Origin: Plenodomus lindquistii
Taxonomy: Eukaryota; Ascomycota; Dothideomycetes; Pleosporales; Leptosphaeriaceae
Direction of reading: 5' to 3'
Length of the DNA stretch: 64,000 bases
Assembly: GCA_025504975.1 (NCBI GenBank)
Contig: JANUWI010000002.1
Span: 1,860,001 to 1,924,000 of the forward strand
This document shows, one piece after another, positions 1 through 12,217 of the stretch. Both the position numbers and the translations under genes were made by a program. The stretch's first letter is position 1, and each line of letters starts with the position of its first letter. Under the pieces are notes generated by a model, which was not told where the DNA came from, ran no database searches, and saw only the letters and a program-made list of their open reading frames with translations.

Positions 1-96
1 ATCAAGACTCTGAACAAACAGTACGAAGACGAGCGCGACTTTGCATCTGACATTGCCGCGCCGTCTATGTTTCAATTGCTATATAGTAGACTGTAG
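1..96 (+). CDS. 3' end of an unidentified protein (partial)
   Basis: Reading from base 1 in frame, 31 codons run without a stop to TAG at 94-96. The peptide is hydrophilic (KTLNKQYEDERDFASD) and ends in QLLYSRL, which looks like a natural protein C-terminus rather than random sequence. The rest of the gene lies upstream of the window. I do not recognise the family. The stretch is short and could be chance, so confidence is low. Confidence 0.35.
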   Translation: MKTLNKQYEDERDFASDIAAPSMFQLLYSRL

Positions 97-594
97 AGCT
101 GTAGTGGGCATGATTCCAGCATACCAATGGGTCAAGGAGGGATATGGCAGTGGGCTGTAAGTCCAGTTCTATTGCGTGTAGTCGGCGTCCACATCCGCCC
201 ACGAAAAAGTTAATGACGTTTGCACTATCCGCGATTCGGCGGGTCGGTGCGCCGAGGCTCCCGCTTGTCTGGGTCTCCGTACGACTGCATCGTGACTTCT
301 TCGACACCACGAAACCGAACAATGAAGAGATTAATGAAATTGAGTAGAGTCGCCAACAACAATTGCAGATCAGCTGAAGATTGACATGAATTTCGTAATC
401 GGCAAACAGAAAAATTGCCATGGCGGTCAACCATCTCGCATTGTGGAGCTGTGTCCCAAATCTGGTACCGATATATTGAATCCCAAGTGAGAATGGAAGA
501 TGCTGCAGTAGTATCAGGCATGTGCTAGCATTATCTCAGCGAGTTTTCTTTATTCTCTCATCTTCATCCTTTTCCTCTCCCATCTCACACAATC
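97..594. promoter_or_regulatory. Intergenic; CT-rich leader of the 595 gene
   Basis: No coding region recognised. Bases 546-594 form a strongly pyrimidine-rich tract (ttctttattctctcatcttc and onward) ending at the ATG at 595, typical of a filamentous-fungus core promoter and 5' leader. No clear TATA box. Confidence 0.4.
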
Positions 595-1617
595 ATGGAC
601 AACGAAAAGAGCCCTCGTACCACAACCCCCTCGTCTAGCAACGCACGTATCTACATCACTACAGCATCAAAGAAGCCACGGTTGACCATGCGCCGCATTA
701 CCCTCGGCCAATTCTCATGGTACACCCTCGTCGCCACAGTCCTCGCATTCATAAAGCACGCCGAAACCATGCCCCAAATCAGCCCAAACCTCTACGGCCT
801 CCTCACAATCTCCCACCTCTCCCTCCTCGCCTGCACCATCATGATCTCGCATGTTCGTCGTCGCCCCCAGTTCCCAAACATGCACGTGCAAGAACTAGCC
901 CGACTGGCAGATTTGCGTGACATGTGCAACACCCTCACTCTCACCATACTCCTATTCGTGTCTCTGGCTTTTTTCACACCGTGGGTGGAATCATGGGCCC
1001 TACTACCCCTTTCTACTGACCCGTCGTCGCACCCCGTTACGTCTTCGCAGTACACAACTACGACGACCACGCGTACCCCCCCCCAACAAACATTCACACC
1101 GCTCCAACGCTTCACCCTCAACTTCACACTAACATGGCTCATAACAAGCGAAGCAACATACTGGTACACACGCCTGACAATTCACCCGTCTCGCCCCTAC
1201 CCTCTCCCTGTCTACCCAGAAACAAATCACGCGTCCTGCGCCCTCGACAATACGACATGGTATACGCGCCTCTTTCCCACCGCAGGCAGTATCCGCACCT
1301 GGCATCACTTATTCTACACGATGGTAATGCAAAGTGCGAGTTGGTTCAGTGCTGCGGCGCTGTTCTGGTGCTTTCGCTGGTTGGTTAATCTGGGATGTTG
1401 GATGCCGGTGGTGGTGTTGCCCATGGGTGTGGATATGGTGTTTGTGAGCCAGAGGTATATGTTCTGGGGTATAGGTGTTGGGTTTACGTTGGCAAGGCCG
1501 GTGAAGGTGTTACATGGGGCGGTGTTTGAGTGGGGGGTTGAGAAGGGGGTGGAGTGGATTGAGAGGAGGAGGCTGGTGGAAGGGGAGAATAGTCAGAAGA
1601 GTGAGTTGGATGTTTAA
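595..1617 (+). CDS. Multi-pass membrane protein of unknown function
   Basis: A single exon encodes 340 residues; the ATG follows a CT-rich leader. The N-terminus (about 1-38) is polar and Ser/Thr-rich, then come about six hydrophobic segments near residues 42-57, 68-88, 111-131, 170-188, 238-262 and 266-285. Between the third and fourth is a Thr/Pro-rich loop. The tail is charged (EWGVEKGVEWIERRR). This indicates an integral membrane protein with a cytosol-like basic C-terminus. Codon use in the first two thirds strongly favours C-ending codons while the last third is G/T-rich, which is odd but occurs within one open frame. I do not recognise the family and propose no function. It stands alone, with no close partner gene. 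Confidence 0.7.
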   Translation: MDNEKSPRTTTPSSSNARIYITTASKKPRLTMRRITLGQFSWYTLVATVLAFIKHAETMPQISPNLYGLLTISHLSLLACTIMISHVRRRPQFPNMHVQELARLADLRDMCNTLTLTILLFVSLAFFTPWVESWALLPLSTDPSSHPVTSSQYTTTTTTRTPPQQTFTPLQRFTLNFTLTWLITSEATYWYTRLTIHPSRPYPLPVYPETNHASCALDNTTWYTRLFPTAGSIRTWHHLFYTMVMQSASWFSAAALFWCFRWLVNLGCWMPVVVLPMGVDMVFVSQRYMFWGIGVGFTLARPVKVLHGAVFEWGVEKGVEWIERRRLVEGENSQKSELDV

Positions 1618-3571
1618 AGGTTATTGGAGAGTGATGTGCATGTTTTGTCCTGGTCTGGTTGGGTTGCAGAGCTAGAATCAGGGTTCATCGTTTGATCGTT
1701 GGTTAGTTTCCTTCCAATGCTCTCGAGATCGCCATGGCACCGTTGAATGCATGTTTATTGTGTGTATGCCATCATCAGCACAGATCAGGTGACGTCTCAG
1801 GCCCTAACAGCTTGGAGAGGGCCAAGGTAGGGATATTGTAGCAGAGACACACGGGTCCACGTTTGTCAGTGTCGCTAGTAAGAGAAATCCAAAGCCCAGG
1901 GTCTAGGTACCGCAAATGCTTGTCAATTTGCCGCGTGCCGTAGTCTAGAGATAAGAGCTTAGTCGATACTTGAAGCAGTAATGCTTTTTGGTTCAGTTCC
2001 TGTGTGATACCAACTAGAGTGTGGACCTGCAAAATCTGACCTGGTACATTGGCTCGTGGCAATTGTACCGCTTATCTGCTCGATCGTGATCACATACCGT
2101 ATGGTAGATGCACGTCACGTGGCTTGATGTGATATCCTACAATCCTCCTTTCGGTGGGGGTTGTTCAAAATTCAACATTAGCACCGCGCCATCAGCTCAG
2201 GCAACCCGCGCGCTTAACACACGATCGGATGACACTTCCGGCCTGTCAAACATCTTGCGGCCCGTTCCTCAACCTTACGCTTTTCCCGGGCCCGTAACTT
2301 GAGGTCATCGAGTCACACGCAGATCTTACCGGATTTGAATTACATGGAGTCAACAATGATAAACGACGGACTCCTGATATTTCTGTAAGTGAGGTTTTGG
2401 CCTTGAGTGAAAGATGTGGCATGCAGGGGGTCGCCAAGTCGTCATCGCTTTTGCAGCCCCCACCTGCCGGCACGAGATGGTGTTGTAGGCGCGTAGGGCT
2501 ACCCCGGCTTAGCGAGCACGCTGACAACTCCTCCTCGTGTCCAATCCTCCATGCAATTCATCTCTCACTGTTTCGAGACCGTCATACCTCCCGCAAACGG
2601 CTCGAGCGTGATGCATGGGCGTAGTGGGTTGGTGTTAATGATGCTCGATAGCCGCTCACCTTCCCAGTTCGGTCCGGGTTTTTCTTAGGATCGAGCCTTG
2701 GGAACGCCGATTACGCCAAAGCTTGCCGAAAAAGGCGTAGATTGTTGCAATATTGGTATGATTTGCAGCGAGATCGGATGGAGCGGCTAGGAACGTGGGT
2801 AGATTCCAGTGTATGTCGCAAGCCAATGGCTGGATTGCGCACTGTCGAGTGCGATTAAGAGTTGCTCAGTGGTCGCAACACTTGCTATGAGTCGAACAAT
2901 GCCTATCTTCGAGGAGATTCCCACAAGCTGCATGCAACGGGAATAGAAGTCGAAGTGAGTACTGTTGTTTAGGATTGGTTAATGCGTAAGGGTGTCCAAC
3001 ATCTTTAGAGTAGTGACTGACATGGGACATGCAGCTGATTACCCGCCAACGATCCTGCTGGCTCGACGGAGCGGAGATGGCCCTAATCCGGCGGCTGCGT
3101 CTCTGAAGGGCGTGGGGGCCAATTGGTTTTGCGCTTGGTCGGAATTACCGTGTAGTCACCAATCTTTGCTGGTCGACTATGTCGGTATGCGTTGCCAAAG
3201 GAAAGCGAACATAGCGCGCACGATGTAGCAAACAGTGAGGAGCCCTGGTAGCATGGAGCTGTTGTCAAGTGAGAGGACAAAGGAGAAAGTTGCGGGGCGC
3301 AGAAATCCTACAGTTCAAGTTGCATAAGGGGCTGCAAGCCTATCATCCTTTTTTGAAAGCCCGGCCGTCCCAACACGGCCTGTAGGCGCCGCAGCTCTTA
3401 CTATAGCATACGGCGTGGGATTTGCAAGTTGATAAAGACCTCTGGAAGTCCAGAATCTAAGAGGGGTTCGGACTCCTCTTAGCAAAGTACGCACCCATTT
3501 ACTTTACATCCTCAACATACATTTCCTGAGCGATGTCGCAAATGAACTGCTGAGTGAACACGTCACCCACC
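1618..3571. other. Intergenic region, nothing recognised
   Basis: Short open frames only, none with domain signatures or splice-consistent continuations. No repeats or RNA genes seen. Confidence 0.4.
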
Positions 3572-4159
3572 CTATCCAAGATGCACCGCCACCTTCCCGT
3601 CCGCAAAGATGCCTCGCGCAAGGCCGCAGCCAAACTCGAAAGCATAACAATGGCGCCAGACTAGTCTTCGGGACGAGATAGCCGTTCGTTGCTTGCTGCT
3701 ACCCGGAACATGCTGATAGCCACCGCCGACTGGAATACGCCTTGCCTGAGTAGTATCGTAGCCATTTTGGAGGACATCGAGGCAGTGCAAGTAGACACGA
3801 CAGCTTCATTGATTGGCTGTTTGTCATGTAGCGGTGAGTAGGTATCTTAGTCGCATCCCCGCATAGATGCTGGAATCATACGGGGAGTGGAGCGCTAAAG
3901 GTTCGATATCAGCATTCTTTGAGGTCTTTGCTATCTGACTGACACGGTTACTAGCAGTGCCAACCTGTCGTCTCGACGCAGAACCTGGCTTCATGACAGA
4001 CCTCTGTGATATGCAGGCAGACGACGGTAGTGATGCAGGAAGCGGGCGTACCTGAATGCGCACCGCGACGGCCGAAACATTCCCTCGGTTCTTACTGGCT
4101 CCCAGGCTGACCCTAATGTCGCCACCGTTGCTTGTTGATCCGAGGAAGGCAACAGACAA
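3572..4159 (-). pseudogene. Possible decayed gene (unknown protein)
   Basis: On the minus strand one frame of 196 codons runs from 4159 to 3572 with only two internal stops, both TGA, between about 3824 and 3806. It contains a canonical-looking 48-base in-frame intron: donor GTACGC after ...VAVRIQ and acceptor TATCACAG before RSVMKPGS. Downstream of the stops the frame reads on through a protein-like stretch (LDVLQNGYDTTQ). Each TGA is one C-to-T change from CGA. No domain recognised. A random frame of this length should hold about nine stops, but such a stretch can arise by chance in a large search, so the call is weak. Confidence 0.25.
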
Positions 4160-4752
4160 TGCTCATCCGGCTAGTGAACAATGTTTTCGAGAAGGTGTAG
4201 TGAGGCATAGATGAGTGTCGGCAGACGTTCCACTGCTGATGTTGGATGACCTGGGTTTCGTGTCCCAAAGTTCGTCTCGTCGTCGCACCTTCCGATCGGG
4301 AATTGCAGGCCGTACTTGCGCGCAAGATTTGACACTCATCTAATGTCGATGTACATGGACATGCACCGCTAGATCGTCTTTCCAACGACGTGGAAAGGGG
4401 TGTTATTTTGTCCCTATCGCGATCCGGTCAGCAGTTTGTAGAGTCCTTCATGTACCACCCCTGTCGATTTCACTTTTAACTTTCTTGGACCAAGCGACCC
4501 TGGCTGCTGCCTCTTACAAAAACATACACACCCTTCTTCATCATCTGTTCTCCAAGGAGATCAGTCCATCCCACTCTCATTACTCCCGACTGCCACTCTT
4601 TACCACACCATCAGCTTTGCTGGCCACCACCTTCCTTGTTTCTCGTTGTCCTCACGTATTTTTGTTCCTCACCAAAGCTCATCCACGCAGACCCCAACAA
4701 CCTCTTCCACAACGAACGCGTCGACACGCTTCTATTATCCATCGTCGAGAAG
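4160..4752. promoter_or_regulatory. Upstream region and leader of the C2H2 gene
   Basis: Bases 4460-4700 are rich in C and T (for example ctcttacaaaaacatacaca, then cttcttcatcatctgttctc). Open frames here, including one in frame with the downstream gene from 4636, look like leader sequence rather than protein. No TATA box recognised. Confidence 0.4.
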
Positions 4753-6274
4753 ATGTTTTCCAGTCACGCAGACCCATACTCGCCAAGGCAGCCCGAAGAG
4801 TGCACCCCAGATCCGACCACCGTCGATCAGGAAGCAACCCAAGAAATTGTCGTCGATCCATCGTACGCGTGGAGAGACATTCACCTCTACCCCCAGCCAC
4901 CGCCGATGGTGATGGGCACCGAAACCAGTACGCAGGGTCTCCACGTGAGTCGATCTCATGCACCCAACACTCACGGCTATTGCGTTGCAGCGCTCGACCC
5001 ACGGATCCTTGAGCCTCAGGTCTGCCATCCAGTGCCAGATCACAGTCCCCCCCAGCCATTAAATCCCGACTCTTCGTTTTTGTCTCCGTATGGGCATCAG
5101 CCTACAAGCGTTATAACGACCGGTGGAGGGCATCGGATCCAACACCTCAGCCATACATACCGTCTCCGTGAACACCAAGTCTATCAAGACTATCGCCGCA
5201 AGGATGCATCCCACCATGTTGACGTGCCCCAGGGCCGCAGTCTTCCTGGGTACGACGATGTTGAGCAAGGTGAACATACACATGCGGCTCTTGTAGGTAT
5301 CAGCTCCAGTGCGCACCACGCAGCTCCTTATCCAACATTCATGTCTTCCGATTCCGAGACGAAGGTACCTTACGAACAACCGGCGTATGGAGGTAGTAGC
5401 TATGGCTCCAGGTTTAGCTCCAATAGTCCTGCGCCGGTGCCGTCAGGTCGAGGACACTCTCAAATGCCATGCGTCCAGCCCGAGTTCCCGCAGACATACT
5501 CAGGGGCTACAGAGACTACAGACAGCCTTTGGCCGACCTGGGGCGCTTATAATCACGCTGAGCTCCAAGTGGACATGGGCCAGACAATGTCGCCGCTAGA
5601 CGATGGCGGACGTGTGAGTCAAGGCGATGAGATGAACCAGGGCTCAGGTCTACCAGCAGACTCTATCCCAACCTATGAACATCTTCTTGGTGCCTGTAGC
5701 GTGATGGAAAAGGTCGACGAGGCCAAGAGCCATAAGGGAGATGATATGTACCATCCTGACCACTCTGGCATCACTGAACACAACCAAGTGCCGCGCAGTG
5801 CTATGGGGCCATCGTTTAACTGGGTCGTACGTGAAGGTACACCTGCGAGTTCAGCAGAGCACGGCCACAGTTTAATGTCTGGGTAAGCTTCCGCGTGTTC
5901 GCTATCTGTGATCAAACGACTGATTGTTGGATAGGGAAGAACTTCAGTTCTTGAGTCCGTCTGACGCACGCTCGTCGTCACATACTTCACCATGCTCCTC
6001 CCCTGGCAGTTCCCCGGCTTCCGAGACCCTCCGCTGTAACCCTTGCAACACCGAGTTCACAGGAAAACATAAACAGGGGAACTTCTGCCGTCACATTCGT
6101 AACAAGCATGGCTGCCGATTGTACGCGTGCGCAGAGGACGGATGCAATAAGGTCTTCCAGCGCCAGGACGCCCGGCTCAAACACTACCGAGGCCGACATT
6201 CGCATCTCGCTCCGGGTCGTCCTGAGTCGAGAAAATACAAGAGGCCTGGATCCTACGTTCCACCAAAGCAATAG
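4753..6274 (+). CDS. C2H2 zinc-finger protein, probable transcription factor
   Basis: Two exons, 4753-5882 and 5935-6274, join across a 52-base intron (GTAAGC..GGATAG) inside a glycine codon to give 489 residues. The first 400 residues are low-complexity, rich in Ser, Pro, His, Gln and Tyr, as in fungal activation domains. Two C-terminal C2H2 fingers follow: C411/C414/H430/H435 and C442/C447/H460/H465, separated by the short linker GCRLYA. The tail is basic (SRKYKRPGSYVPPKQ), suitable for DNA contact or nuclear import. I chose the ATG at 4753 because the in-frame upstream codons are leader-like; an alternative start at 4636 would add 39 residues. Fingers with this spacing at the very C-terminus are common in Pleosporales proteins of unknown target. 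Function as a DNA-binding regulator is inferred from the fingers. Confidence 0.8.
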
Positions 6275-9200
6275 GATGCTTTGGACTATTTGCCCCGCAA
6301 CGTCTTGGATATAGCATCCATAGCCAGAGGACGGAGTACTGTCGTGCTAAAACGTCCTCTTGCTCCACGTTGGTCAAAATCTACCCTTTGCACTTTCCCC
6401 TCTTACCCATTGCCATCTCTTCCGACGATTGAGCCTTTTCTCTTTACTTCTCGTTTACTTTGAACGACCGCTGAATGCTCTCGTTTGGTACCCACGAATG
6501 CCATGATATCGAGCGTTTGTTCGAGCCAAAAAAAAGCCCCCTCCCCCAAATCTCTTTCTTGCACCCACATTCAACGTGTTCTTTTCCGTCATAATCAGAC
6601 ATGTGGAGCGCATGTCCTCTCTATGACCGCACATGAAGTCGACGATTTCGGATGAGCCGAAGTATTTTGGAAGTCGCATCGCACCTATTTTTCCCTTCGT
6701 TAAAAGTTGTCGCTCGATGGCTGTTGTTGTCTTCTTCTCTTGTCGATTGCATATTGCGTCGGCATCAACACAGGGTCTGCTTTTACTTCGTCTTGGCGTT
6801 TTGGGTATACGTTGTAACCATAAAATGTGTGTATGAAACGGTACGGTGTATGCTGGAATGTGTAATGTGGCCGAGCTGATAGAGGTAGCTGTGTGTAAAA
6901 ATTATCTCCGAATGCCATGGTTATCTCCCGGAGTACCCAAATTGCTAGCAAGATGTTTTGAGAGAGCCTTGCTCTGGTCCAGGATGTTGTTCTCGTATGA
7001 TATGTCAAGGCCGAAGATGTGATAAGACCTCGCGCAGGCTGGGAAGGCGGAGGCGACACAGGCTTGGGGGTACTTACACAGCATGTCAGGACCCAGGTTG
7101 ACGCGTCTGCCCTAGCATGGTGTGCTTGGATCGGTGGAATGATACCGAAGGTCTCAAGAGCAGTTACCTTCAGCGTGTGTCAACGGATTCTAGGCGTGCT
7201 TTGTGAGGGTCGGATCTCACAGCAGCGCTGCTGGAAGAGTTGCAATTGTCTCGCATATCGAAGGTTGTGTCTGAGATAAACGATGGTCTTGAGTTGTCAT
7301 AAGTGCATGACATTGGCCATGCCGTTCGGAGATCGCCGATGCCGGCGATGTCCGGCAATCCATGTGCTTTCGTCAAGACACAGCCTGTAGGTGATGTTGG
7401 CAGGTCTGGAGTTGCACGTGAAATTTGGTTCGCGCAACCTCATAACACGCTAGGAAATTAGCCCAGACGGGTTCACCCGAGTTGGAAATTACTTACGATG
7501 CATCTTGTGCTATAGTCAACTTCAGCCACCTTCCATCTCTAGCTACGTGTCGGTCGTTTGGTATCGGAGCTGTCACGTCGCGGCCGTCCTCAAGAACTCA
7601 TGTAACTGCCTCACGTAGGGCCAGCATCTTCAGACAGGCCAATGACGACAGAAACTCGAGACATACCTAGGTACCAACGGAGCAGCTTCGGTGTAATGGC
7701 GAAATTGGATGGCAACAACAGCACCGTCGGCTAGGTTTCGCAAGCTCCGAAGGCGAAGGTTTGCGCCTAGACTGTGGAGGAATCTCCTCTCTAGTGCAGG
7801 TCGTATCTGTCGACGTCCACGTTCATGTGGAAGACATTGAACAATAGCTTTGCGAATACACGATCTTGCCAGAAAATATACCTGGAACTTCAAGCCTCGT
7901 CGAAATCGTCGAAGTAAGAGCAGCTCTGATAACATGTGTATGAAAGCCAGTGCGGATCAGAGGTCTAGTCAATGTTGGTCTTCTCAGCCCCCCTACGTCG
8001 TGTCACCCTACAGCCGAGAGAATCAATTCATTGTCGATTGTTGAGAATTGGGCCGGGAGAGAGTGTTTTGCTGACGTTCCTGCAGAGAAGAGATGATGTG
8101 ACGAGAGAAGAACCAGCGAGACACGACTCAATCAGCGACTTATATTCGACCTAGTGGCAATCACGTATAGACCAAGTGACGACCTGCGTCCTTCTTTCCA
8201 GGGATCATTCCCGTCAGCCTTGAAGAGAATCATAATGACAGGCTATGGTCCCTGACTATCTGTCGCTCCACTACAAGCGTACATACGAGACTGCTCTACT
8301 GGTCCTTGCCTTGGATCATCAATACTGTGATGCAACGAATCAGCAGCTCTACTACTAGGATCAACCAGATCCACACGTTGCTGCAGCATGCGGTTCGACC
8401 AAGGTTAAGCTCAGATAATACAACAAGCTTAGGCTCCGCGGTTACAAACCGGAAGGATGGCCAGATCACAGGCCCTGAGTCCTGACCCCAAGCGACTAAT
8501 AAATGGAAGTAAAGCTGGATTCCAACCTGTCACGGGCTCCAGTGCCCCCAAACATCTTTCCCAGCATCTACCTATGGTTAACCGACTGATTTAATAGGCA
8601 CTCAACCACAACCAGTTATAATTCTATAGTTCAATCGGCTTTAAACGATACGTTGCAATGGTCATTCTGTCGCGGCGAGAATAAACGAAACTGGATATGC
8701 ACACAAGCGTCGCGTGTTGCCGTTAACGGCTCTAGTCTAGAAGCGAGTCGCATTATGTGCAGGGGCATTGTTCAGGTGTATCCGCTATATCTCGGGCGAT
8801 CCCGCCGATATAATGTTCAGGTTCTCCTGAAGCCTTCATACATACTGCGTTCAGTGCTGATGTGGCAAAGCTCAGCCGCTCTTACTCTTAGCAGCACCAT
8901 TCGACAGGGCTCTCGGACATACGCGATACATATCCCTCCCTTAGGAGGATTTTGCGACATACTGTCAATATCTCGCTACTCTGTTTGCTCAGCTGAGAGT
9001 ACGATGTCGTCAATGGTTGACCTTTTCAAAGGATGCAGACGTTAGCGGGGAGGCTTCGCTAAAGGTGCATGCCTGAAGACAGCGAGAAAATGACGGTCCA
9101 CTTGAGGCTTCGAGGACATCATTTCTTGGATGGGGACCCACAGCCGAGCAACGTGTCAGGCATCGCTGACAATACATCATGCGCACTACCGCGGCACAAT

Positions 9201-10487
9201 GGGAGTTTGGTTCCGTACCGATGACTGCGCACGACTTCACCGTGCATCATGCATGCGACTCTTCGGGAGACCATCCCAGTCACGACAGCAGCAGATGCAA
9301 AGGGACCTGATGTACGGAGAATCTAGGAGTTGCATTGAGGTGCCGTCTACAGGTGCTTATGAACATTGACCACAGCAATGCTCAAGGGTGACAACCACTC
9401 TCCCGTGCGCAGTATACTTGACCAGACGCACCTATTCTGCTCCCAATGTTAGTCAACTACCATATGGATTTGCATTTGTGTAATATCACCTACTGTTCCT
9501 TTTAAGCCCCAGAACGCACCGTCCGCCTTACATGTAGGTCTCCACTCTTCCCAGACCGATCTTTAGGCGAAGAAGATGCTGCCAGCTCATTGCTACAAAG
9601 GACTGACATCGACAACAGTATCCTTCCGAACACAGAATATGCGTGAAAGGAAGTTTCTCAAAGACCTTCAACATTCCGACTTTCGCTCGTCTAGTTTCGG
9701 CTCCTTCCACGGTGACTCAATTGTATCAGTGTGATGAAGCAGTAAGCCAAGCGTGCGCGTTTCATCGTCCTATCTGTACTTGCTTTTTCGCCTGGACGGT
9801 AAAATTTCAATACCATCGCTGCGCACTTCAGATGTGGGAAGATCTCAAACTGCTTTTGCCCGTTAGCACGTGCGACCATGACTTCCAGCTGTACCCTTCC
9901 GTCAGATGCGCCTTCATCATCTATCATTGTGAATCGACTCAACCCACATATCTTGGCGCCCCCATGATCGTCTCGAGAACACCCATCCGAGATATACAAC
10001 AGATCACGCCGGCATGCGGCAATGCGATGGAAGATGGGAGGTACTGCACCCGTCACCATGGTGCTGTCTAATGGGTAAGGCTTGTGCTCGATAACTCTTC
10101 ATTGACCAACCATCGATGGTATCTGCCTGTCACGTTCAACTGGGTCACCCGATTAGGATATATAAAGATGGCTTGTGCCCTTGTACGCGTTCGTGTCATA
10201 AGAACATGATCGAATTATTGACCATGATGCGCTAGCGAGTCTGCAGTCGCTGTCTTGACGAAGCCGACGGTTCTTGATGAGCGTGTCATTTCCAAGTACT
10301 GTGCCAAATGCGAGGCTATGGAGAGGGACTGTAAGCACTACCTAACGAGGCTGTGTCGGGTGACAGACGCTTCTGTTCTGCACCGTCCCATTGGTTGTAG
10401 GCTGGCGGCCTGACACATTATCGCATCCTTCTTCCCCTCGTCCCCTCATTGTCGACTCGATGTCTACTTGTTCCTGACGGTCTCGAC
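6275..10487. other. 4.2 kb intergenic region
   Basis: No gene could be assigned. Overlapping open frames on both strands at 9643-10071 (142 codons, +) and 9691-10059 (122 codons, -) are about equally plausible and lack domains or splice support. Bases 6275-6480 probably hold the 3' UTR of the zinc-finger gene. A TATA-like sequence, TATATAAAG, lies at 10159-10167, about 320 bases ahead of the next gene. Confidence 0.4.
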
Positions 10488-11964
10488 ATGTCATTCGGTT
10501 TCGCAGTTGGCGATTTCATCGCGGTCGGAAAGCTAATAAGAGATATCAGCGACTGCCTCCAATCAGTCGGTGGAGCCGAATCAGAGTATCAAGAACTGAT
10601 TCGCGTTTTTGATTCCCTCAAATCAGCCTTACATCACCTTGACCGTCTTAGCAGCACTGGGCCTCCATCAAGACATGTCGAGTCGATAAAGTTCACAGCA
10701 CTTAGCTGCCAGTACTCATTGCAGGAATTTCTGCAGAAGATCAAGAATTATGAGAAGTCGCTGGGCGTGTGGGGCCGGCCTAACAGGATCAAACGCACGG
10801 TGAGCAAGTTGCAGTGGACGTTCAACCAGCAGGAAGAAGTCGAGCGCCTCAAAACGTATCTGAGTATACACCTGGCTACAATCGATACGATGCTTATACA
10901 ACATGGCCTTGAAAGTATGGAGCTGGCAAACAGAAGATCGCAAGTCGATGCGTCTCGGATCGGCGAGCAACTTGAAACTGCACAGTTCGCACTGGATGAT
11001 ATCAAGAAGAATTCAGTGACGCAAATGGCGGGCTTGCGCAACATGCAAGTCATGCTCGCCAACTTGTACACATACGTGTGTGGCGATTTGAAGACGTCGC
11101 TGGAGCACTTTGGTCAGGTGGTGAGCCATATCTGGTGAGTATACGTTTCTACATCGCAAAATGTTGGGAAACTGATGGGTCTGGATGTAGCGTCTCTATG
11201 CAGCACATCCACACGATTGTGATGGATATTCGCAACTCTAGCACGCCAGAGATCGACACACGCATGACGTGGTTCCAAGCTCCGTTGCGGGTTGAAGACG
11301 CCCTAGGGCTAAAATTCCCAGTCCCTTCGGAGTACGACTACGACATGCTGGATACTATCATTCGCCGTCGGTTCAAATACGGTATAGGCTCCCGTAATGT
11401 TGAAGCCGGCAACTACGAGATCTGCCGAGCGACAAGGCGTTCAGAAGCTGTGACAGCAAACTCCAACATATTACCGGGCACATCTCTTGTCATGGTCGTG
11501 CTTGTGTCCACCTCTTGTACATATAACTATACATGCCCTGTGAGCTCCTGCCATTCAACAGATATCCTACCGTGTCCCAGAGGTGGTTTCACTTGGTAAG
11601 TGATCAATCAGGATCCAGTACTGAAGATGTCTTGCTGATCTGTGACATCAGCTCTGAGTGCCACGCATGGTTCGACCGAAGTCAGATGACGCCCCTTCCT
11701 CTTCACTCTGCCGCTGGCGGCTCAGGCTCTGATGAACCTAGAACTGGAGAATTAGAAGACAATGGTGACACGCAGATGCTAGAACTCAACACGAGAATCC
11801 CGTCCCACAAGAGGAAGAGATCTAATGAGGACCACCGGGTCGAGTTCAGGAATGTAAAATGGTTCTATGAAGTTGAGCCTAAGCGCGAGGACCGACCAAC
11901 TAACCGCATATTGCGAGAAATGAACGATCCGGATAGCTACGGGAATTGGATCCGACTGGGATGA
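10488..11964 (+). CDS. STAND-type N-terminus plus ubiquitin-like domain protein
   Basis: Three exons (10488-11134, 11191-11595, 11652-11964) with GTGAGT..GTAG and GTAAGT..TCAG introns give 454 residues. The N-terminus (MSFGFAVGDFIAVGKLIRDI) matches the helical start shared by many fungal STAND/NLR-like and ankyrin proteins; a long helical segment follows to about residue 215. Residues about 235-330 (TWFQAPLRVEDALGLKFPVP, then RRRFKYG) look like the fungal ubiquitin-like fold seen in this family. Next comes a Cys cluster, CPVSSC..CPRGG..CSEC, able to bind zinc; it is completed only by the second splice, which supports the exon model. The C-terminus is polar. ATG 10488 was chosen over 10449 because MSFGF is the usual start. 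The role is unknown; proteins with this architecture are suspected signalling or self/non-self components (inference). Confidence 0.75.
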
Positions 11965-12217
11965 CCAAACACATTGCCGGAGGGATAGGCGTTGTCATAG
12001 TGTTGAGCAATTTCAAGGCTGTAATGAGCCATGAAAAAGGCCTATATTTGATTTTGGGAAGTTCGCCGGTAATACGAAGGCCCAGAATGCTATTAATCTT
12101 GCCACAGGCAACATGGCCATTTTGGAGCAATTAAGAGCTCACGATCGAGCTACCGAGATGGAGCACGACAAGTGGAAAGAGGAGCATCACCACTGCATTA
12201 ATAAGACTCGAAACTAG
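11961..12217 (+). other. Possible small spliced ORF or gene-end relic
   Basis: An ATG at 11961 overlaps the stop of the preceding gene (ATGA). Its frame runs to a phase-0 donor GTAATG at 12021; a CCCAG acceptor at 12085 restores the only open frame that reads on to TAG at 12215-12217. The joined peptide would be about 63 residues: a hydrophobic start (GGIGVVIVLSNFKA) then a charged helix (LEQLRAHDRATEMEHDKWKE). The second part looks coding. It may be a small gene, a lost final exon of the upstream gene, or chance. Confidence 0.25.

Noticed and set aside
4485..5012. 175-codon frame overlapping the C2H2 gene
   Set aside because: Alternative-frame shadow of the leader and first exon; Arg/Pro-rich composition caused by frame shift of C-rich DNA.
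9643..10071. 142-codon plus frame and the overlapping 122-codon minus frame
   Set aside because: Both strands open over the same stretch; no domain, no clear introns, and I could not choose a strand.
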